NCBI GenBank assembly: GCA_002162755.1
Contig: MAAS01000013.1
Span: 62,001 to 126,000, forward strand
Length of the DNA: 64,000 nucleotides
Source: Gammaproteobacteria bacterium 50_400_T64
Lineage (GTDB): Bacteria; Pseudomonadota; Gammaproteobacteria; Pseudomonadales; Porticoccaceae
Reading direction: 5' to 3'
Of this stretch, positions 24,229-34,295 are shown piece by piece; position 1 is the first letter of the stretch; each line of letters starts with the position of its first letter. The notes beneath the pieces are model-generated. The model worked only from the letters and a program-made list of their open reading frames with translations, made no database searches and was not told where the DNA came from. Made by a program: the position numbers and the translations under genes.

Positions 24229-25614
24229 TTAAAAGAGTTTTCCCGGGTTGAGTATGCCAGCCGGATCAAACAGGCTTTTCATCTGGCGCATTAGGCTGAT
24301 CTCTGTTTCGCTGCGGGTATAGCTTAAATAGGGTTTTTTCAGCAGGCCGATGCCGTGTTCGGCAGAGACGCTGCCATTAAATGCCTGCACCAGTTCGGAC
24401 ACTTCAACGCTAACGCTGCCGCATTGTTGATTAAACTCTTCAACACTCAGCTCGTCGGGCTTAAGAATGTTGAGATGAAGATTGCCATCACCAATATGGC
24501 CGTACCAGACCACTTCAAAGTCGGGGTAGCGTTGACTGGCAAGGTCATCGACGGCGCGAATAAACTCGGGCATTTGCGAGACTTGCACAGAAATATCATT
24601 TTTATAGGGCTTGGCAAAGGACAGGGTTTCGGAGATGTCTTCCCGTAGTCGCCATAAGTTTTTTGCCTGACTAATACTCTGGCTAACCACGCCGTCGAGT
24701 ACCCAGCCAGCTTCCACACAATCTTCAAACAGGCTCATCGCTGTGTCGAGCACTTCAGGTGTGGTTTGCTCAAATTCCAGCAGTGCGTAATAGGGGGTGC
24801 GCTGTTCAAAGGGCGCGGTTAATGGCTGATGGGCGAGGACTTTATCGAGGGCCAGGTCGGAGAAAAATTCAAAGGCATTCAGTGTTAAAGCACCGCTGTA
24901 GGTTTTTAGCACATCCATAATGGCGGGGAAATCGCTCACCCCCAATACCAGTACAGCGGGGTCTTTCGGCGGTGGGGCGAGGCGCATGGTCGCTTCACAA
25001 ATAATGCCCAGGGTGCCTTCAGAGCCAATAAACAAATGGCGGAAGTCGTAGCCGGTATTGTTTTTAATCAGCCCGCGATTGAGTTCGAGAATGTCGCCAT
25101 TGCCGGTGACCACCTTCAGCCCCAGCACCCAGTCGCGTGTCATGCCATAACGTATAACGTTAATGCCGCCAGCATTGGTGGCGATATTGCCACCGATTTG
25201 GCTGGAGCCCGCCGAGGCGAAATCCACCGGGTAGAACAGCCCCTGCTCTTGCGCATATTCCTGCAATTGCTGAGTGATGATGCCCGCCTGGCAGGTGAGG
25301 CTACGGTCGACGGCGTTAAAGTCGAGTACCTTATTCATACGATCGAGGGCCAGCACCAGCTCGCCTGACTTGGCCACTGCACCGCCACTTAAACCGGTGC
25401 GCCCACCCGACGGCACAATGGCCAGGTTTTCACTGCTCGCCAGTCGCACGATGGCCTGTACCTCTTCAATGCTGCCGGGCAGCACGACCGCGCAGGGTGC
25501 CGCCGTCCACACAGTGGTGCGGTCGAGGCCGTAGCTTTGCAGGCTGTCGGTATCGGTGAGAACCCGTGTTTCTCCAACAATGGCGTGGAGTTGCTGCAAG
25601 GTGCTTTTATCCAT
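24229..25614 (-). CDS. FAD-linked D-2-hydroxyacid dehydrogenase, probable D-2-hydroxyglutarate dehydrogenase
   Basis: A 461-residue GlcD/DLD-type flavoprotein: FAD-binding PCMH domain (about 38-215; PSGGRTGLSGGAV, NIATNAGGINVIRYG, LKNNTGYDFRHLFIGSEGTLGI split over several motifs) and C-terminal FAD-oxidase domain (YGHIGDGNLHLNI, SAEHGIGLLKK). It sits head to head with serA, an arrangement known from other gammaproteobacteria in which this enzyme reoxidises the D-2-hydroxyglutarate produced by SerA. That context favours D-2-hydroxyglutarate over lactate or glycolate. ATG 25614 is chosen; the longer frame to 25689 would intrude on the serA promoter region and adds non-homologous residues. Confidence 0.88.
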   Translation of the reverse strand: MDKSTLQQLHAIVGETRVLTDTDSLQSYGLDRTTVWTAAPCAVVLPGSIEEVQAIVRLASSENLAIVPSGGRTGLSGGAVAKSGELVLALDRMNKVLDFNAVDRSLTCQAGIITQQLQEYAQEQGLFYPVDFASAGSSQIGGNIATNAGGINVIRYGMTRDWVLGLKVVTGNGDILELNRGLIKNNTGYDFRHLFIGSEGTLGIICEATMRLAPPPKDPAVLVLGVSDFPAIMDVLKTYSGALTLNAFEFFSDLALDKVLAHQPLTAPFEQRTPYYALLEFEQTTPEVLDTAMSLFEDCVEAGWVLDGVVSQSISQAKNLWRLREDISETLSFAKPYKNDISVQVSQMPEFIRAVDDLASQRYPDFEVVWYGHIGDGNLHLNILKPDELSVEEFNQQCGSVSVEVSELVQAFNGSVSAEHGIGLLKKPYLSYTRSETEISLMRQMKSLFDPAGILNPGKLF

Positions 25615-25729
25615 TGAATCGGACTCTATATAGAAATTGATAAGAAGGTGCTCGAGCCCATTTCGGGGCCATAATGACGCGTCGCGCATGTTACCATGTC
25701 GCCCCCTTTTTTTGCCCTTGAGGTGTGTC

Positions 25730-26959
25730 GTGGCTTCTGTTTCTCTCGATAAATCGAAAATTCGTATACTGCTGCTTGAAGGCGTACACCCTTCGGCCGT
25801 CGACTCTCTGAATGCCTCGGGTTACAGCAATATCGAATACATTAAAGGCGCTCTGCCTGACGATGAACTGAAGGTAAAAATCAGCGACGCCCACTTTGTT
25901 GGTATTCGCTCCCGCACCCAGCTCACGGCCGATGTACTGGCCAGCGCCAACAAACTGATGGCCATCGGCTGTTTCTGCATTGGCACTAATCAGGTTGATC
26001 TTAAAGCGGCTACCGAGCGCGGTGCAGTCGTCTTTAATGCGCCTTACTCGAATACCCGCAGCGTCGCCGAGTTGGTGATCGCCGAAGCGATACTGTTGAT
26101 GCGCGGCATCCCCGAGAAAAATGCCAAGGCCCATCGTGGCGTCTGGCAGAAATCGGCCGTTGGCTCCTTTGAAGTGCGCGGCAAAACCCTGGGTATTGTT
26201 GGCTACGGCAATATCGGTAGTCAGGTCAGTGTGCTGGCGGAATCGCTGGGCATGAAAGTGAAGTTTTACGATGTGGTCACCCGGCTGCCCCTGGGCAACG
26301 CCGAGCAAATTGCTGAGCTTGACGACCTGCTGGGTTGCGCCGACATGGTCTCCCTGCATGTGCCGGATACGAAGGCAACGCGGAATATGATGAACGGCAC
26401 GCGATTGGCCGCAATGAAGCCCGGCGCGGTGTTGATTAATGCCGCTCGCGGACAGGTAATCGATATCGAAGCGCTTTGCGAGGCCTTGTCGGAAAAGAAA
26501 TTGGCCGGTGCCGCTATCGATGTATTCCCCAGCGAACCGGGCACCAACAAAGAAGAGTTTCTCTCCCCCCTGCGTGAATTCGACAACGTGATTTTAACCC
26601 CCCACGTTGGTGGTTCAACCGAAGAAGCCCAGGAAAATATCGGCGGCGAAGTGGCGGAAAAACTCATCCGCTACAGTGATAACGGCACCACTCTCGGGTC
26701 CGTGAATTTCCCCTCCGTAGCACTGCCCTCCCACGAAGGCTCCCGTCGCCTGCTGCACATACACCGCAATGTGCCGGGCGTGATGAGCGCCATCAATCAG
26801 GTGTTCTCCGACAGTGCGGTTAACATTACCGGTCAATACCTGCAGACCAATGAGCAAATTGGTTACGTAGTGATTGATGTGGCCGCTGGTTATAGCGACC
26901 AGGCACTGAAAGAATTGAAGGCGATTGAAGGCACGATTCGTTGCCGGGTACTTTTTTAA
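25730..26959 (+). CDS. serA: D-3-phosphoglycerate dehydrogenase
   Basis: A 409-residue NAD-dependent enzyme for the first step of serine synthesis, close to the 410 residues of E. coli SerA. Features: substrate domain RSRTQLTADVL, IGCFCIGTNQVDL; Rossmann motif GIVGYGNIGSQ; catalytic Arg in NAARGQVID, Glu in FPSEPGTN and His in LTPHVGGST; and a C-terminal ACT domain (from about 335, HRNVPGVMSAINQVF) that binds serine for feedback inhibition. The start is GTG 25730 (VASVSLDKSKIRILL aligns with the E. coli start), with GAGGTG five bases upstream. The longer in-frame extension from 25637 is not homologous. Confidence 0.97.
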   Translation: MASVSLDKSKIRILLLEGVHPSAVDSLNASGYSNIEYIKGALPDDELKVKISDAHFVGIRSRTQLTADVLASANKLMAIGCFCIGTNQVDLKAATERGAVVFNAPYSNTRSVAELVIAEAILLMRGIPEKNAKAHRGVWQKSAVGSFEVRGKTLGIVGYGNIGSQVSVLAESLGMKVKFYDVVTRLPLGNAEQIAELDDLLGCADMVSLHVPDTKATRNMMNGTRLAAMKPGAVLINAARGQVIDIEALCEALSEKKLAGAAIDVFPSEPGTNKEEFLSPLREFDNVILTPHVGGSTEEAQENIGGEVAEKLIRYSDNGTTLGSVNFPSVALPSHEGSRRLLHIHRNVPGVMSAINQVFSDSAVNITGQYLQTNEQIGYVVIDVAAGYSDQALKELKAIEGTIRCRVLF

Positions 26960-26998
26960 TGTAGGAAACGAAGAGGGTTATTGAGCCCTCTTTAAGCC

Positions 26999-27382
26999 TC
27001 ATTCAAGCGGTGGCCGGCTATCGACCATCAGTTTGTCGAGATCCTTCTGGGCCTGCTTTGGGTTTCGTAGATCCTTCACCTCTAGCATTTCACAGTCATC
27101 GGCAATCATTTGCTCAATCGTCACCGGGTAGTATTTGCAGTCGTCGGGACGGTCGTAATAAATACCGCAGAGGTATTTATCTTCCCCCGGTACTTTGTTT
27201 AACCACGGACACAGCTCGAGCTGCTGACCGTTGTCCGGGTTCATCCAAATCTTGCCGTCATCAACATAGCGGACTATTTCGGGCCTGCAGATATCCCAGA
27301 ATTCAATCTCACTTGCGGTCGCGGACAGGCCACCGTTACTGTACTTCGTACAGCATTTGCCGCAGGAGTTGCAGTCTTTCAT
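26999..27382 (-). CDS. YkgJ-family cysteine cluster protein
   Basis: A 127-residue protein with the N-terminal CNSCGKCC cluster (residues 4-11) and later cysteines in LCPWLN, LCGIYYDRPDDCKYYP, the classic YkgJ/UPF0153 arrangement thought to bind zinc or an iron-sulfur cluster. Its molecular role is unknown. It begins five bases after the alpha/beta hydrolase stop on the same strand, so the pair is an operon. It converges with serA, with 39 bases between the stop codons. Confidence 0.92.
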   Translation of the reverse strand: MKDCNSCGKCCTKYSNGGLSATASEIEFWDICRPEIVRYVDDGKIWMNPDNGQQLELCPWLNKVPGEDKYLCGIYYDRPDDCKYYPVTIEQMIADDCEMLEVKDLRNPKQAQKDLDKLMVDSRPPLE

Positions 27383-27387
27383 GGGGA

Positions 27388-28380
27388 TTAAAACGGCATC
27401 GCTGTGAAGATTTGATGGCGTAAACCTTCGGTCTCATTAGCCAGATGGTGTTGAGCACCCGCGATAATTTCAGCTCTGGCATTCGGCAGTTTTTGCTGGA
27501 ATTGCGCCAAGTTATAACGCCAGTCGAGGGTCATGTCTTTATCGCCCTGAACAATGGTCATCGATTTTTGATTAACGGGCAGGTCGTGAAATTCTTCCGT
27601 CCAGTGCTTCATTGAGCCGACCCATTCGAGGGGAATATGGCGACTTTGCAGGGGGTCGCTGTGCTTGAGGAAGTTGAGAAATTCGCCATCGCCGGAGTTG
27701 GATTTAAAGTCGCGCTTAATACGTGAAATAAAACGGTGCAGCAGGCGATAGGTGAGCCGCCCAGCACCCCAGTTTCGGGTGTGCAATAGAGGGGCGAGCA
27801 GGGCGATATGCTGAAATAGTGATTGGCCGTCTTTTTCTTCGAGCAGGTGTTTCAGCACAATCGCACCGCCGGTACTTTGCCCCACGGCGTGCCAGGGCTG
27901 GGGGATGTGGTCGGCGCAAGCAGCGAGCAGGCCATCGAAGGCTTCCACGTAATGATCAAAGCTGGCGATGGAAGCCCGCTCGCCATCGGACAGGCCATGC
28001 CCGGGTAAATCAAAAGTGACAACGGCATAACCGCGTTCTAATAAGTAGCTAAACAGATGGCGATAAAGGGCGCTGTGGTCGAAATAGCCGTGCACCACAA
28101 ACACGGTGCCTTTGGTGTTTTCGGGCAGCCAGTATTGGCAAGCCACATTGTAACCGGCGGTGTTGAGCTGGCCGAGGTAGTGGCGGGTGTTGTGTTGGGC
28201 TTTGGCGGCAGTATTAATAGCGGCTAGTTGATAGTGAGTCAAATAGCTGTCGGCGTAGGGTATTTGCTGGCTGGGGGTGTCGGTGTCTGGCTCAAAGTTC
28301 AGCGGCGGCAAGCTTTCGTGCAGACGCTGGAGATTGTCCATCACGGCGGCCGATGCATCGGTAGTAGGTGTCGTGACCAT
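27388..28380 (-). CDS. Alpha/beta hydrolase, monoacylglycerol lipase-like
   Basis: About 330 residues. The fold is clear from VFVVHGYFDHSALYRHL (oxyanion region), VVTFDLPGHGLSDGERASI and the nucleophile elbow GQSTGGAIVLKHL (GxSxG). The acid and histidine probably lie in MTIVQGDKDMTLDW and AGAQHHLANE. The pattern fits serine aminopeptidase S33/lysophospholipase-like hydrolases acting on lipid or ester substrates. No signal peptide is evident, so it is cytoplasmic. The open frame extends to 28470, but those residues are unlike the family; ATG 28380 is a compromise with a weak ribosome site. Upstream of YkgJ in one transcript. Confidence 0.86.
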   Translation of the reverse strand: MVTTPTTDASAAVMDNLQRLHESLPPLNFEPDTDTPSQQIPYADSYLTHYQLAAINTAAKAQHNTRHYLGQLNTAGYNVACQYWLPENTKGTVFVVHGYFDHSALYRHLFSYLLERGYAVVTFDLPGHGLSDGERASIASFDHYVEAFDGLLAACADHIPQPWHAVGQSTGGAIVLKHLLEEKDGQSLFQHIALLAPLLHTRNWGAGRLTYRLLHRFISRIKRDFKSNSGDGEFLNFLKHSDPLQSRHIPLEWVGSMKHWTEEFHDLPVNQKSMTIVQGDKDMTLDWRYNLAQFQQKLPNARAEIIAGAQHHLANETEGLRHQIFTAMPF

Positions 28381-28620
28381 GGGTGGAATCTGATGAATGC
28401 AGGAGGCGCAGATTAGCATAGCTAGGTGGTTGTCTGAGAACAGGAGCCGTTGCGAGGGAAAACTGGCCAAAATCAGCTTTTCCGCAGTAAGCTTTCTGTT
28501 CTAGGACAGCCTCCCAGACGTCCGTGGTCGGTTGCGCATTGCAGGACGAAGGTATCTTCGGCATAGTGTGCGCCCTCGTGCAAACACAAGACTTTTCAAT
28601 AACCTGCAAGGGATCTAAAC

Positions 28621-29289
28621 ATGCCTGATTACCTTATCGCCCCCTCTATTTTATCGGCCAATTTTGCCTGTCTTGGTGAAGAGGTCGCCAATGTGCTGAC
28701 CAGTGGTGCGGACGTTGTCCACTTTGACGTGATGGATAATCACTATGTGCCCAATCTGACCATCGGCCCGATGGTGTGCAAGGCCCTGCGTGATTACGGT
28801 ATTGAAGCGCCGATTGATGTGCATTTAATGGTCGAGCCGGTGGACGAAATGATTGTGCAGTTTGCCGAGGCGGGTGCCTCGTGGATTACCTTTCACCCCG
28901 AGGCCACGCGGCATATTGATCGCTCCCTGCAGTTGGCCCGCAGCCTGGGTTGTAAAACCGGGCTGGTGCTTAATCCGGCAGTTGGGCTGGAGGTCACTAA
29001 ACATGTGCTCGACAAGATTGACGTGCTTTTACTGATGTCGGTAAATCCGGGTTTCGGTGGGCAAAAGTTTATCCCCGAAACCCTGAACAAGCTGCGCGAG
29101 GCGCGGGCCTTGATTGATGCCAGCGGCCTGCCTATTCGGCTGGAGATAGATGGCGGCGTGACTGTTGATAATATTGCTGAAATTGCCGCCGCCGGTGCCG
29201 ATACCTTTGTTGCCGGTTCGGCCATCTTCGGTGCTGATAATCGCGATGACGCTATCGCTGCAATGCGTAAGGAACTGGCTGGCGTATAG
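28621..29289 (+). CDS. rpe: Ribulose-phosphate 3-epimerase
   Basis: A 222-residue TIM-barrel enzyme of the pentose phosphate pathway that interconverts ribulose-5-phosphate and xylulose-5-phosphate. Family motifs are intact: [32 protein letters not shown] with the catalytic Asp and metal His, [24 protein letters not shown], and [11 protein letters not shown] with the second catalytic Asp. In many pseudomonads the phosphoglycolate phosphatase gene gph separates rpe from trpE; here only 217 bases of leader lie between. Confidence 0.97.
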   Translation: MPDYLIAPSILSANFACLGEEVANVLTSGADVVHFDVMDNHYVPNLTIGPMVCKALRDYGIEAPIDVHLMVEPVDEMIVQFAEAGASWITFHPEATRHIDRSLQLARSLGCKTGLVLNPAVGLEVTKHVLDKIDVLLLMSVNPGFGGQKFIPETLNKLREARALIDASGLPIRLEIDGGVTVDNIAEIAAAGADTFVAGSAIFGADNRDDAIAAMRKELAGV

Positions 29290-29308
29290 GCCAGAGAACC
29301 TGCGGCGG

Positions 29309-29337
29309 TTTAATAGCAGGCGTAAATGCTTTAGAAT
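29309..29337 (+). promoter_or_regulatory. Candidate trp operon promoter
   Basis: TTTAAT (29309-29314) and TAGAAT (29332-29337) have 17-base spacing; the -10 matches five of six consensus bases, the -35 only three. Transcription from it would begin near 29344, a few bases before the AGGAG of the leader ORF. It lies 20 bases after the rpe stop. Confidence 0.45.
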
Positions 29338-29362
29338 CCCAGCGCAAATTCAGGAGTTTTTG

Positions 29363-29428
29363 GTGATATTGGGTAAGCAAGGTAGTTCGGTTTTCCTTTC
29401 CCCGCGTTGGCGATGGCCATACGTGTGA
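29363..29428 (+). CDS. Candidate Trp leader peptide before trpE
   Basis: A 21-codon ORF with GTG at 29363, AGGAG at 29352-29356 (six-base spacing) and sequence ending PRWRWPYV, so two tryptophan codons (29408-29410 and 29414-29416) fall just before the stop at 29426. Placement directly before trpE, after a plausible promoter, is the layout of trp attenuator leader peptides; trp genes of pseudomonads are known to use attenuation. Downstream, CCGTCC/GGGCGG (29435-29440 and 29445-29450, one G-T pair) can form a hairpin, but no T tract follows, so the terminator half of the mechanism is not proved. Confidence 0.6.
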   Translation: MILGKQGSSVFLSPRWRWPYV

Positions 29429-29506
29429 TTTTTGCCGTCCATTCGGGCGGTGGATAGAAATGAATCCGCTTACAGCACTTATACAATATTATCGAAAGGA
29501 ATAATC

Positions 29507-30991
29507 ATGACGCCTGAACTGTCATCCCAGGAATTCGCCAATCTGGCAAAGCAAAATTACCAGCGCATCCCGGTAATGCGGGAAATTCTCGCCGATCTCG
29601 AAACGCCACTATCGTGCTACTTAAAACTGGCGCGCGGGCCCTACACCTATTTATTCGAATCCGTCGAAGGCGGCGAAAAATGGGGTCGTTATTCTCTCAT
29701 CGGCCTGCCCTCGGCCACGGTGCTGAAAGTGTGCGGTCATCAGTGGACACTGGAAAAGCACGGTGCGGTGATCGAAGAGCGCACGGTGCAAGATCCACTG
29801 GCTGAAATCGAAGCCTTTCAGCAACAGTTCAATATGCCCGAACGCCCCGACTTGCCGCGTTTTACTGGTGGTTTGGTGGGTTATTTTGGTTACGATACGG
29901 TGCGTTATATCGAACCTCGGCTGGCCGATAGCTGCCCACCCGACGAATTGGGTGTGCCCGATATATTGCTGATGGTCTCCGAAGAAGTGTTGGTCTTCGA
30001 TAATCTAGGCGGCACTTTAAGCTTAATTATTCACGCTGACCCCTCTCAGCCCGATGCCTGGGAGCGTGCTCAGCAGCGCCTTGATGAAATAGAGACAGGG
30101 CTTAAACAGCCTGTTCCCGAGTTGCCACCCGTGCGCTTAAAGGGTGAGGGCGTGAGTGAAGAGGCCTTCGTTTCGAGCATGGGTCAGGCCGGTTATGAAG
30201 CTGCCGTTGAAACTATCAAAGCGTATACCCGTGCCGGTGATGTGATGCAGGTGGTGCCATCGCAACGCCTGTGCCTGCCTTTCCCCGCCGAGCCGATTAA
30301 TCTGTATCGAGCACTGCGCAATTTAAATCCTTCGCCCTATTTGTATTTTCTCGATATGGGTGATTTTCAGATTGCTGGCTCGTCGCCCGAAATTCTGACG
30401 CGACTGGAGCAGGGTGAAGTTACCGTGCGGCCGATCGCTGGCACTCGTCGTCGCGGACATACCGAAGAAGAAGATCTGGCGATGGAAGCAGAAATGCTCG
30501 CCGACCCGAAAGAGATTGCCGAGCACTTAATGCTCATCGATCTGGGGCGTAACGATGTCGGGCGCATTGCGCAAACCGGCACCGTAAAGCTGACGGAAAA
30601 AATGGTGGTGGAGCGTTTCTCTCATGTGATGCATATCACCTCCAATGTCACCGGGCAGGTTAAGCCTGAGCTGTCGGCAATCGATGTGCTGCGTGCAACC
30701 TTGCCCGCAGGTACTTTGAGCGGCGCGCCAAAGATTCGCGCTATGGAAATTATCGACGAGCTAGAGCCGGTTAAGCGCTGCATTTACGGCGGCGCGGTGG
30801 GTTATCTCGGCTGGAACGGCAATATGGATACCGCCATTGCTATTCGTACCGCAGTGATCAAAGACGGCAACCTGTACGTGCAGGCCGGGGGCGGCGTTGT
30901 TGCCGATTCGGTGCCAGCACTTGAGTGGAAAGAAACCATGAACAAGGCGCGGGCTATTTTCCGCGCGGCGGCGATGGTTGTGGGGGCGTAA
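29507..30991 (+). CDS. trpE: Anthranilate synthase component I
   Basis: A 494-residue chorismate-using enzyme that makes anthranilate with ammonia delivered by TrpG. Motifs: the N-terminal Trp-feedback region [19 protein letters not shown], catalytic [67 protein letters not shown] and [13 protein letters not shown] 29507 follows AAAGGA by six bases; the longer frame from 29432 crosses the leader region. TrpG starts four bases after the stop. It is the first gene of a contiguous trpEGDC run. Confidence 0.97.
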   Translation: MTPELSSQEFANLAKQNYQRIPVMREILADLETPLSCYLKLARGPYTYLFESVEGGEKWGRYSLIGLPSATVLKVCGHQWTLEKHGAVIEERTVQDPLAEIEAFQQQFNMPERPDLPRFTGGLVGYFGYDTVRYIEPRLADSCPPDELGVPDILLMVSEEVLVFDNLGGTLSLIIHADPSQPDAWERAQQRLDEIETGLKQPVPELPPVRLKGEGVSEEAFVSSMGQAGYEAAVETIKAYTRAGDVMQVVPSQRLCLPFPAEPINLYRALRNLNPSPYLYFLDMGDFQIAGSSPEILTRLEQGEVTVRPIAGTRRRGHTEEEDLAMEAEMLADPKEIAEHLMLIDLGRNDVGRIAQTGTVKLTEKMVVERFSHVMHITSNVTGQVKPELSAIDVLRATLPAGTLSGAPKIRAMEIIDELEPVKRCIYGGAVGYLGWNGNMDTAIAIRTAVIKDGNLYVQAGGGVVADSVPALEWKETMNKARAIFRAAAMVVGA

Positions 30992-30995
30992 TACG

Positions 30996-31586
30996 ATGAT
31001 ATTAATGATTGATAACTACGACTCCTTCACCTACAACGTGGTGCAATATCTCGCCGAACTGGGCGCGGACGTTAAAGTGGTGCGCAACGATGAGCTGAGT
31101 ATTGCCGATATCGAAGCCCTGGCACCACAGAAAATAGTGGTTTCTCCCGGCCCCTGTACGCCCGATAAAGCGGGCATTTCTCTGGCAACTATTGAGCACT
31201 TCGCCGGTCGAATCCCCCTGTTGGGTATTTGCCTGGGCCACCAGAGCATCGGTCAGGCCTTTGGCGGCAAAGTGGTTCGCGCCCGCGAGGTGATGCACGG
31301 CAAGGTGTCGCCCATTCATCACAACAATGGCGGCGTATTTCGTGGTTTGACTAACCCCTTTGAAGCGACGCGCTATCACTCGTTGGTGGTTGAGAAAGAC
31401 AGCCTGCCGGATTGTTTAGAGATCACCGCCTGGACACAAACAGACGACGGTGAAGTGGACGAAATTATGGGCCTGCGCCATAAAACGTTGGACGTAGAGG
31501 GTGTGCAATTTCACCCCGAGTCTATTCTTAGCCAGCACGGCCACGACTTACTGCAACACTTTCTTGAAGGCGCTAGCGAGTCCTAG
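30996..31586 (+). CDS. trpG: Anthranilate synthase component II (glutamine amidotransferase)
   Basis: A 196-residue class I glutamine amidotransferase that supplies ammonia to TrpE. Start [19 protein letters not shown]; oxyanion motif [11 protein letters not shown]; nucleophile cysteine in [15 protein letters not shown]; His and Glu in [14 protein letters not shown] 30996 is used, four bases after trpE, rather than the GTG at 30978 inside trpE. In pseudomonads this subunit can also serve PabB; no pabB is nearby. Confidence 0.97.
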   Translation: MILMIDNYDSFTYNVVQYLAELGADVKVVRNDELSIADIEALAPQKIVVSPGPCTPDKAGISLATIEHFAGRIPLLGICLGHQSIGQAFGGKVVRAREVMHGKVSPIHHNNGGVFRGLTNPFEATRYHSLVVEKDSLPDCLEITAWTQTDDGEVDEIMGLRHKTLDVEGVQFHPESILSQHGHDLLQHFLEGASES

Positions 31587-31621
31587 CGTCGCCACCTACC
31601 GGGTTTATCGAGATAACAATT

Positions 31622-32668
31622 ATGGATATTAAAACCGCCATCGCTCAGGTGATTGAAAACGTTGATCTCACACAAGATCAAATGGTCGCCGTGATGCGCC
31701 AGATAATGACCGGCGAAGCCAGCCCGGAGCAGATTGCAGGCTTCCTCGTGGCTCTACGCATGAAGGGTGAAAGCCTCGACGAAATTACCGGTGCTGTGCA
31801 GGTGATGCGCGAACTGGCCAGTGGCGTTAGCGTCAGTGGCGAGCATTTGGTGGATATTGTTGGTACTGGTGGTGATGGTGCAAGTTTGTTCAATGTGTCG
31901 ACGGCCAGTGCTTTTGTAGTGGCGGTGAGCGGTGGGCGCGTGGTGAAGCACGGCAATCGCTCGGTTTCCAGCAAGAGTGGCAGTGCCGATTTATTGGAAG
32001 CGGCGGGGGTGCGGCTCGATCTCAACTCCGCCCAGGTTGCCCGCTGTGTGGACGATGTGGGCATCGGTTTCATGTTTGCCCCCCAGCACCACAGTGCGAT
32101 GAAGTACGCCGCTGGGCCGCGTAAAGCTCTTGGCGTACGCACCCTGTTTAATATTCTCGGGCCGATGACGAATCCCGCCGGTGTTAAGCGCCAGGTAATT
32201 GGTGTGTTTGATGCGGCGCTCTGCAAGCCGGTGGCGCAGGTGCTGCAGCGTTTGGATAGCGAGCACATTATGGTGGTGCACAGTGACGACGGCCTCGATG
32301 AAATCAGTCTTGTCGGCGGCACCAGTGTTGCTGAGCTATTGAGTGGAGAGAAGGGCGGAGAGATTCGCGAATATCGCATTGAGCCCGCCGATTTCGGCAT
32401 TGAGGAGCAAAACCTGGATGGTCTCGGTGTTGCCGATGCCGCTGACTCCCTCGCCTTAATTCGCGACGCCCTGAGTTCACGGCCCAGTGACACGGGTCGC
32501 AAGGCCGCCGATATTATTGCTTTAAATGCCGGCGCTGCGATTTATGTCAGTGGTGTTGCCGCCAATTTGGCGGAAGGGGTTGCCATGGCCCAGGACAGTA
32601 TTGCCAGTGGACTGGCATTGGAAAAGCTCGATGAGCTTGCCGCTTTTAGCACTTTGCTGACGGATTAA
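31622..32668 (+). CDS. trpD: Anthranilate phosphoribosyltransferase
   Basis: A 348-residue enzyme that joins anthranilate to PRPP. Characteristic motifs: [18 protein letters not shown] (PRPP loop), [56 protein letters not shown] and [12 protein letters not shown]. It starts 35 bases after trpG and is followed 12 bases later by trpC. Length is normal. Confidence 0.97.
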   Translation: MDIKTAIAQVIENVDLTQDQMVAVMRQIMTGEASPEQIAGFLVALRMKGESLDEITGAVQVMRELASGVSVSGEHLVDIVGTGGDGASLFNVSTASAFVVAVSGGRVVKHGNRSVSSKSGSADLLEAAGVRLDLNSAQVARCVDDVGIGFMFAPQHHSAMKYAAGPRKALGVRTLFNILGPMTNPAGVKRQVIGVFDAALCKPVAQVLQRLDSEHIMVVHSDDGLDEISLVGGTSVAELLSGEKGGEIREYRIEPADFGIEEQNLDGLGVADAADSLALIRDALSSRPSDTGRKAADIIALNAGAAIYVSGVAANLAEGVAMAQDSIASGLALEKLDELAAFSTLLTD

Positions 32669-32680
32669 AGGAATAATCGT

Positions 32681-33499
32681 ATGCCAGAAGGACAAGTAGT
32701 TGTGGATGATACACCGACCATTTTGAAGAAAATTCTCAGCCGTAAACACGAAGAGGTGGCCGAGCGTAGTGCCCGTGTTTCTCTGGATGTACTGCGTCAA
32801 CAGGCCAGTGATATGCCGGCTTGTCGCGGCTTTGCCGCCGCCATGCAAAGCAAGGTTGAGCAGGGCTTGCCTGCCGTGATTGCCGAAGTAAAGAAAGCCT
32901 CGCCCAGTAAGGGCGTTATTTGCGAAAACTTTGACCCGGTAAGAATTGCTCAAAGCTATGAAAAAGGCGGTGCCGCCTGCCTCTCCGTATTGACCGATGT
33001 CGACTTCTTTCAGGGCAGCGATGAGTTTTTACGCCAGGCCCGCAGTGCTGCTTCTCTGCCGCTGTTGCGTAAAGATTTTGTCGTCGACCCCTATCAAATT
33101 GTCGAGGCGCGAGTGCTGGGTGCCGACTGTATTTTGCTGATCGCCGCCGCGTTGGCACCGCAGCAGATGGCGGAGCTACATGATTTGGCACTGGAAATGG
33201 GCCTCGATGTACTGCTTGAAGTGCATAATGCTCAGGAGCTGGATGCAGCTCTGACATTGTCGACACCGCTGATCGGCATTAATAATCGCAATTTACACAC
33301 CTTTAGCACCCAGCTTGATACTACGTTTAACCTGCTCGACAAAATCCCTGAAGACCGACTAGTGATTACTGAAAGCGGTATTCACACTATTGATGATGTG
33401 ATGGCGATGCGCGGCCACGGCGTTAACGCTTTTTTGGTGGGCGAGGCCTTTATGAAAGCTGAAGACCCCGGTCGCCGCTTAATGGAAATGTTTAATTAG
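32681..33499 (+). CDS. trpC: Indole-3-glycerol phosphate synthase
   Basis: A 272-residue TIM-barrel enzyme, separate from TrpF as in pseudomonads. Visible motifs are [13 protein letters not shown] at the N-terminus, [14 protein letters not shown] with the catalytic lysines, [44 protein letters not shown] and [19 protein letters not shown] sits about nine bases before ATG 32681. TrpF, TrpB and TrpA are not in this window, so the pathway is completed elsewhere. Confidence 0.97.
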   Translation: MPEGQVVVDDTPTILKKILSRKHEEVAERSARVSLDVLRQQASDMPACRGFAAAMQSKVEQGLPAVIAEVKKASPSKGVICENFDPVRIAQSYEKGGAACLSVLTDVDFFQGSDEFLRQARSAASLPLLRKDFVVDPYQIVEARVLGADCILLIAAALAPQQMAELHDLALEMGLDVLLEVHNAQELDAALTLSTPLIGINNRNLHTFSTQLDTTFNLLDKIPEDRLVITESGIHTIDDVMAMRGHGVNAFLVGEAFMKAEDPGRRLMEMFN

Positions 33500-33530
33500 T
33501 CATTGAATTAAGGGTTTTAATAGCCTCCCG

Positions 33531-34295
33531 ATGAAAATCCATCAGGTCAAAGGTCGGCACGTTAATAGCTATGTAATTGAAGATGGCGACGGCCTACTGG
33601 TTGTTGATGCCGCCTGGCGTGGCGAGAAGTATGTTCTCGGTTATATTCACAAAGTCCTACAGCGGGATATCCGTGACGTAAAATTGGTGATCTGCACCCA
33701 CGGCGACCCCGACCATAGCGGCAGTATCGCCAAAATCGCCAGTGCTTGTGGCGCGCAGCTGGCGGTGCCGTATGCGACACCCTCAAAGCTGCTCAAGTTT
33801 GCCAATGATCCCACCGGTATGGTTTTTCGGCTGGTGACGGCTTTGGTGGAGGGTATGCGGCCGCGGGCATGGCGGATGTATGCTAATCCTCACAAAAGCG
33901 CCCGGGCGAAAATGCTGCCCGCTTATACGGTGGAAGATGAGGCGCCTCACGATGAGCGTTCTGGACTCGATGAGCCACCTCTACGCCTCAAACATCACAC
34001 ACTGCTACCGGGTTTTGATGATTGGCAAGTGCTTCACACGCCGGGGCACTCCTGGGATAGCTGCTGTTTTTACCATCGCCCCAGCGGTAGTTTGATTACC
34101 GGCGATACTTTGCTGGGCAGCAATAAAGAAGGTCGTCCGGTGAAGCCATCGGTCTACGCCAATCCGGTGCAGTTGGCGCGCAGTATAAAGCTGTTGCGGC
34201 GGCTTAAGCCTCAAGCGGTTTATCCGGGGCACGGGGCCTGTTTTAGTGGTACTGGCTTGCTCGATCATCTCAAGCGAGGCCGGGTCAAAGAATAA
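33531..34295 (+). CDS. MBL-fold metallo-hydrolase
   Basis: A 254-residue metallo-beta-lactamase-fold protein. The first metal motif is CTHGDPDHSGS (HxDxDH, with aspartate where many members have histidine), followed by LHTPGHSWDSCCFY, LITGDTLLG and VYPGHGACF. This set supports a binuclear metal hydrolase acting on a small thioester, lactone or phosphate ester; the substrate is unknown. An insert rich in basic and aromatic residues (about 95-130) is unusual. It begins 31 bases after trpC, so may be the last gene of that transcript. Its end overlaps the convergent EAL gene by 11 bases. Confidence 0.88.
   Translation: MKIHQVKGRHVNSYVIEDGDGLLVVDAAWRGEKYVLGYIHKVLQRDIRDVKLVICTHGDPDHSGSIAKIASACGAQLAVPYATPSKLLKFANDPTGMVFRLVTALVEGMRPRAWRMYANPHKSARAKMLPAYTVEDEAPHDERSGLDEPPLRLKHHTLLPGFDDWQVLHTPGHSWDSCCFYHRPSGSLITGDTLLGSNKEGRPVKPSVYANPVQLARSIKLLRRLKPQAVYPGHGACFSGTGLLDHLKRGRVKE

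Noticed and set aside
25691-26359. 222-codon leftward open frame inside serA
   Set aside because: Mirror of the serA reading frame; sequence has no recognisable domain and no start signal.
31678-32502. 274-codon leftward open frame inside trpD
   Set aside because: Antisense shadow of a well-supported gene with Ser/Thr/Pro/Arg-rich sequence; no ribosome site or family likeness.
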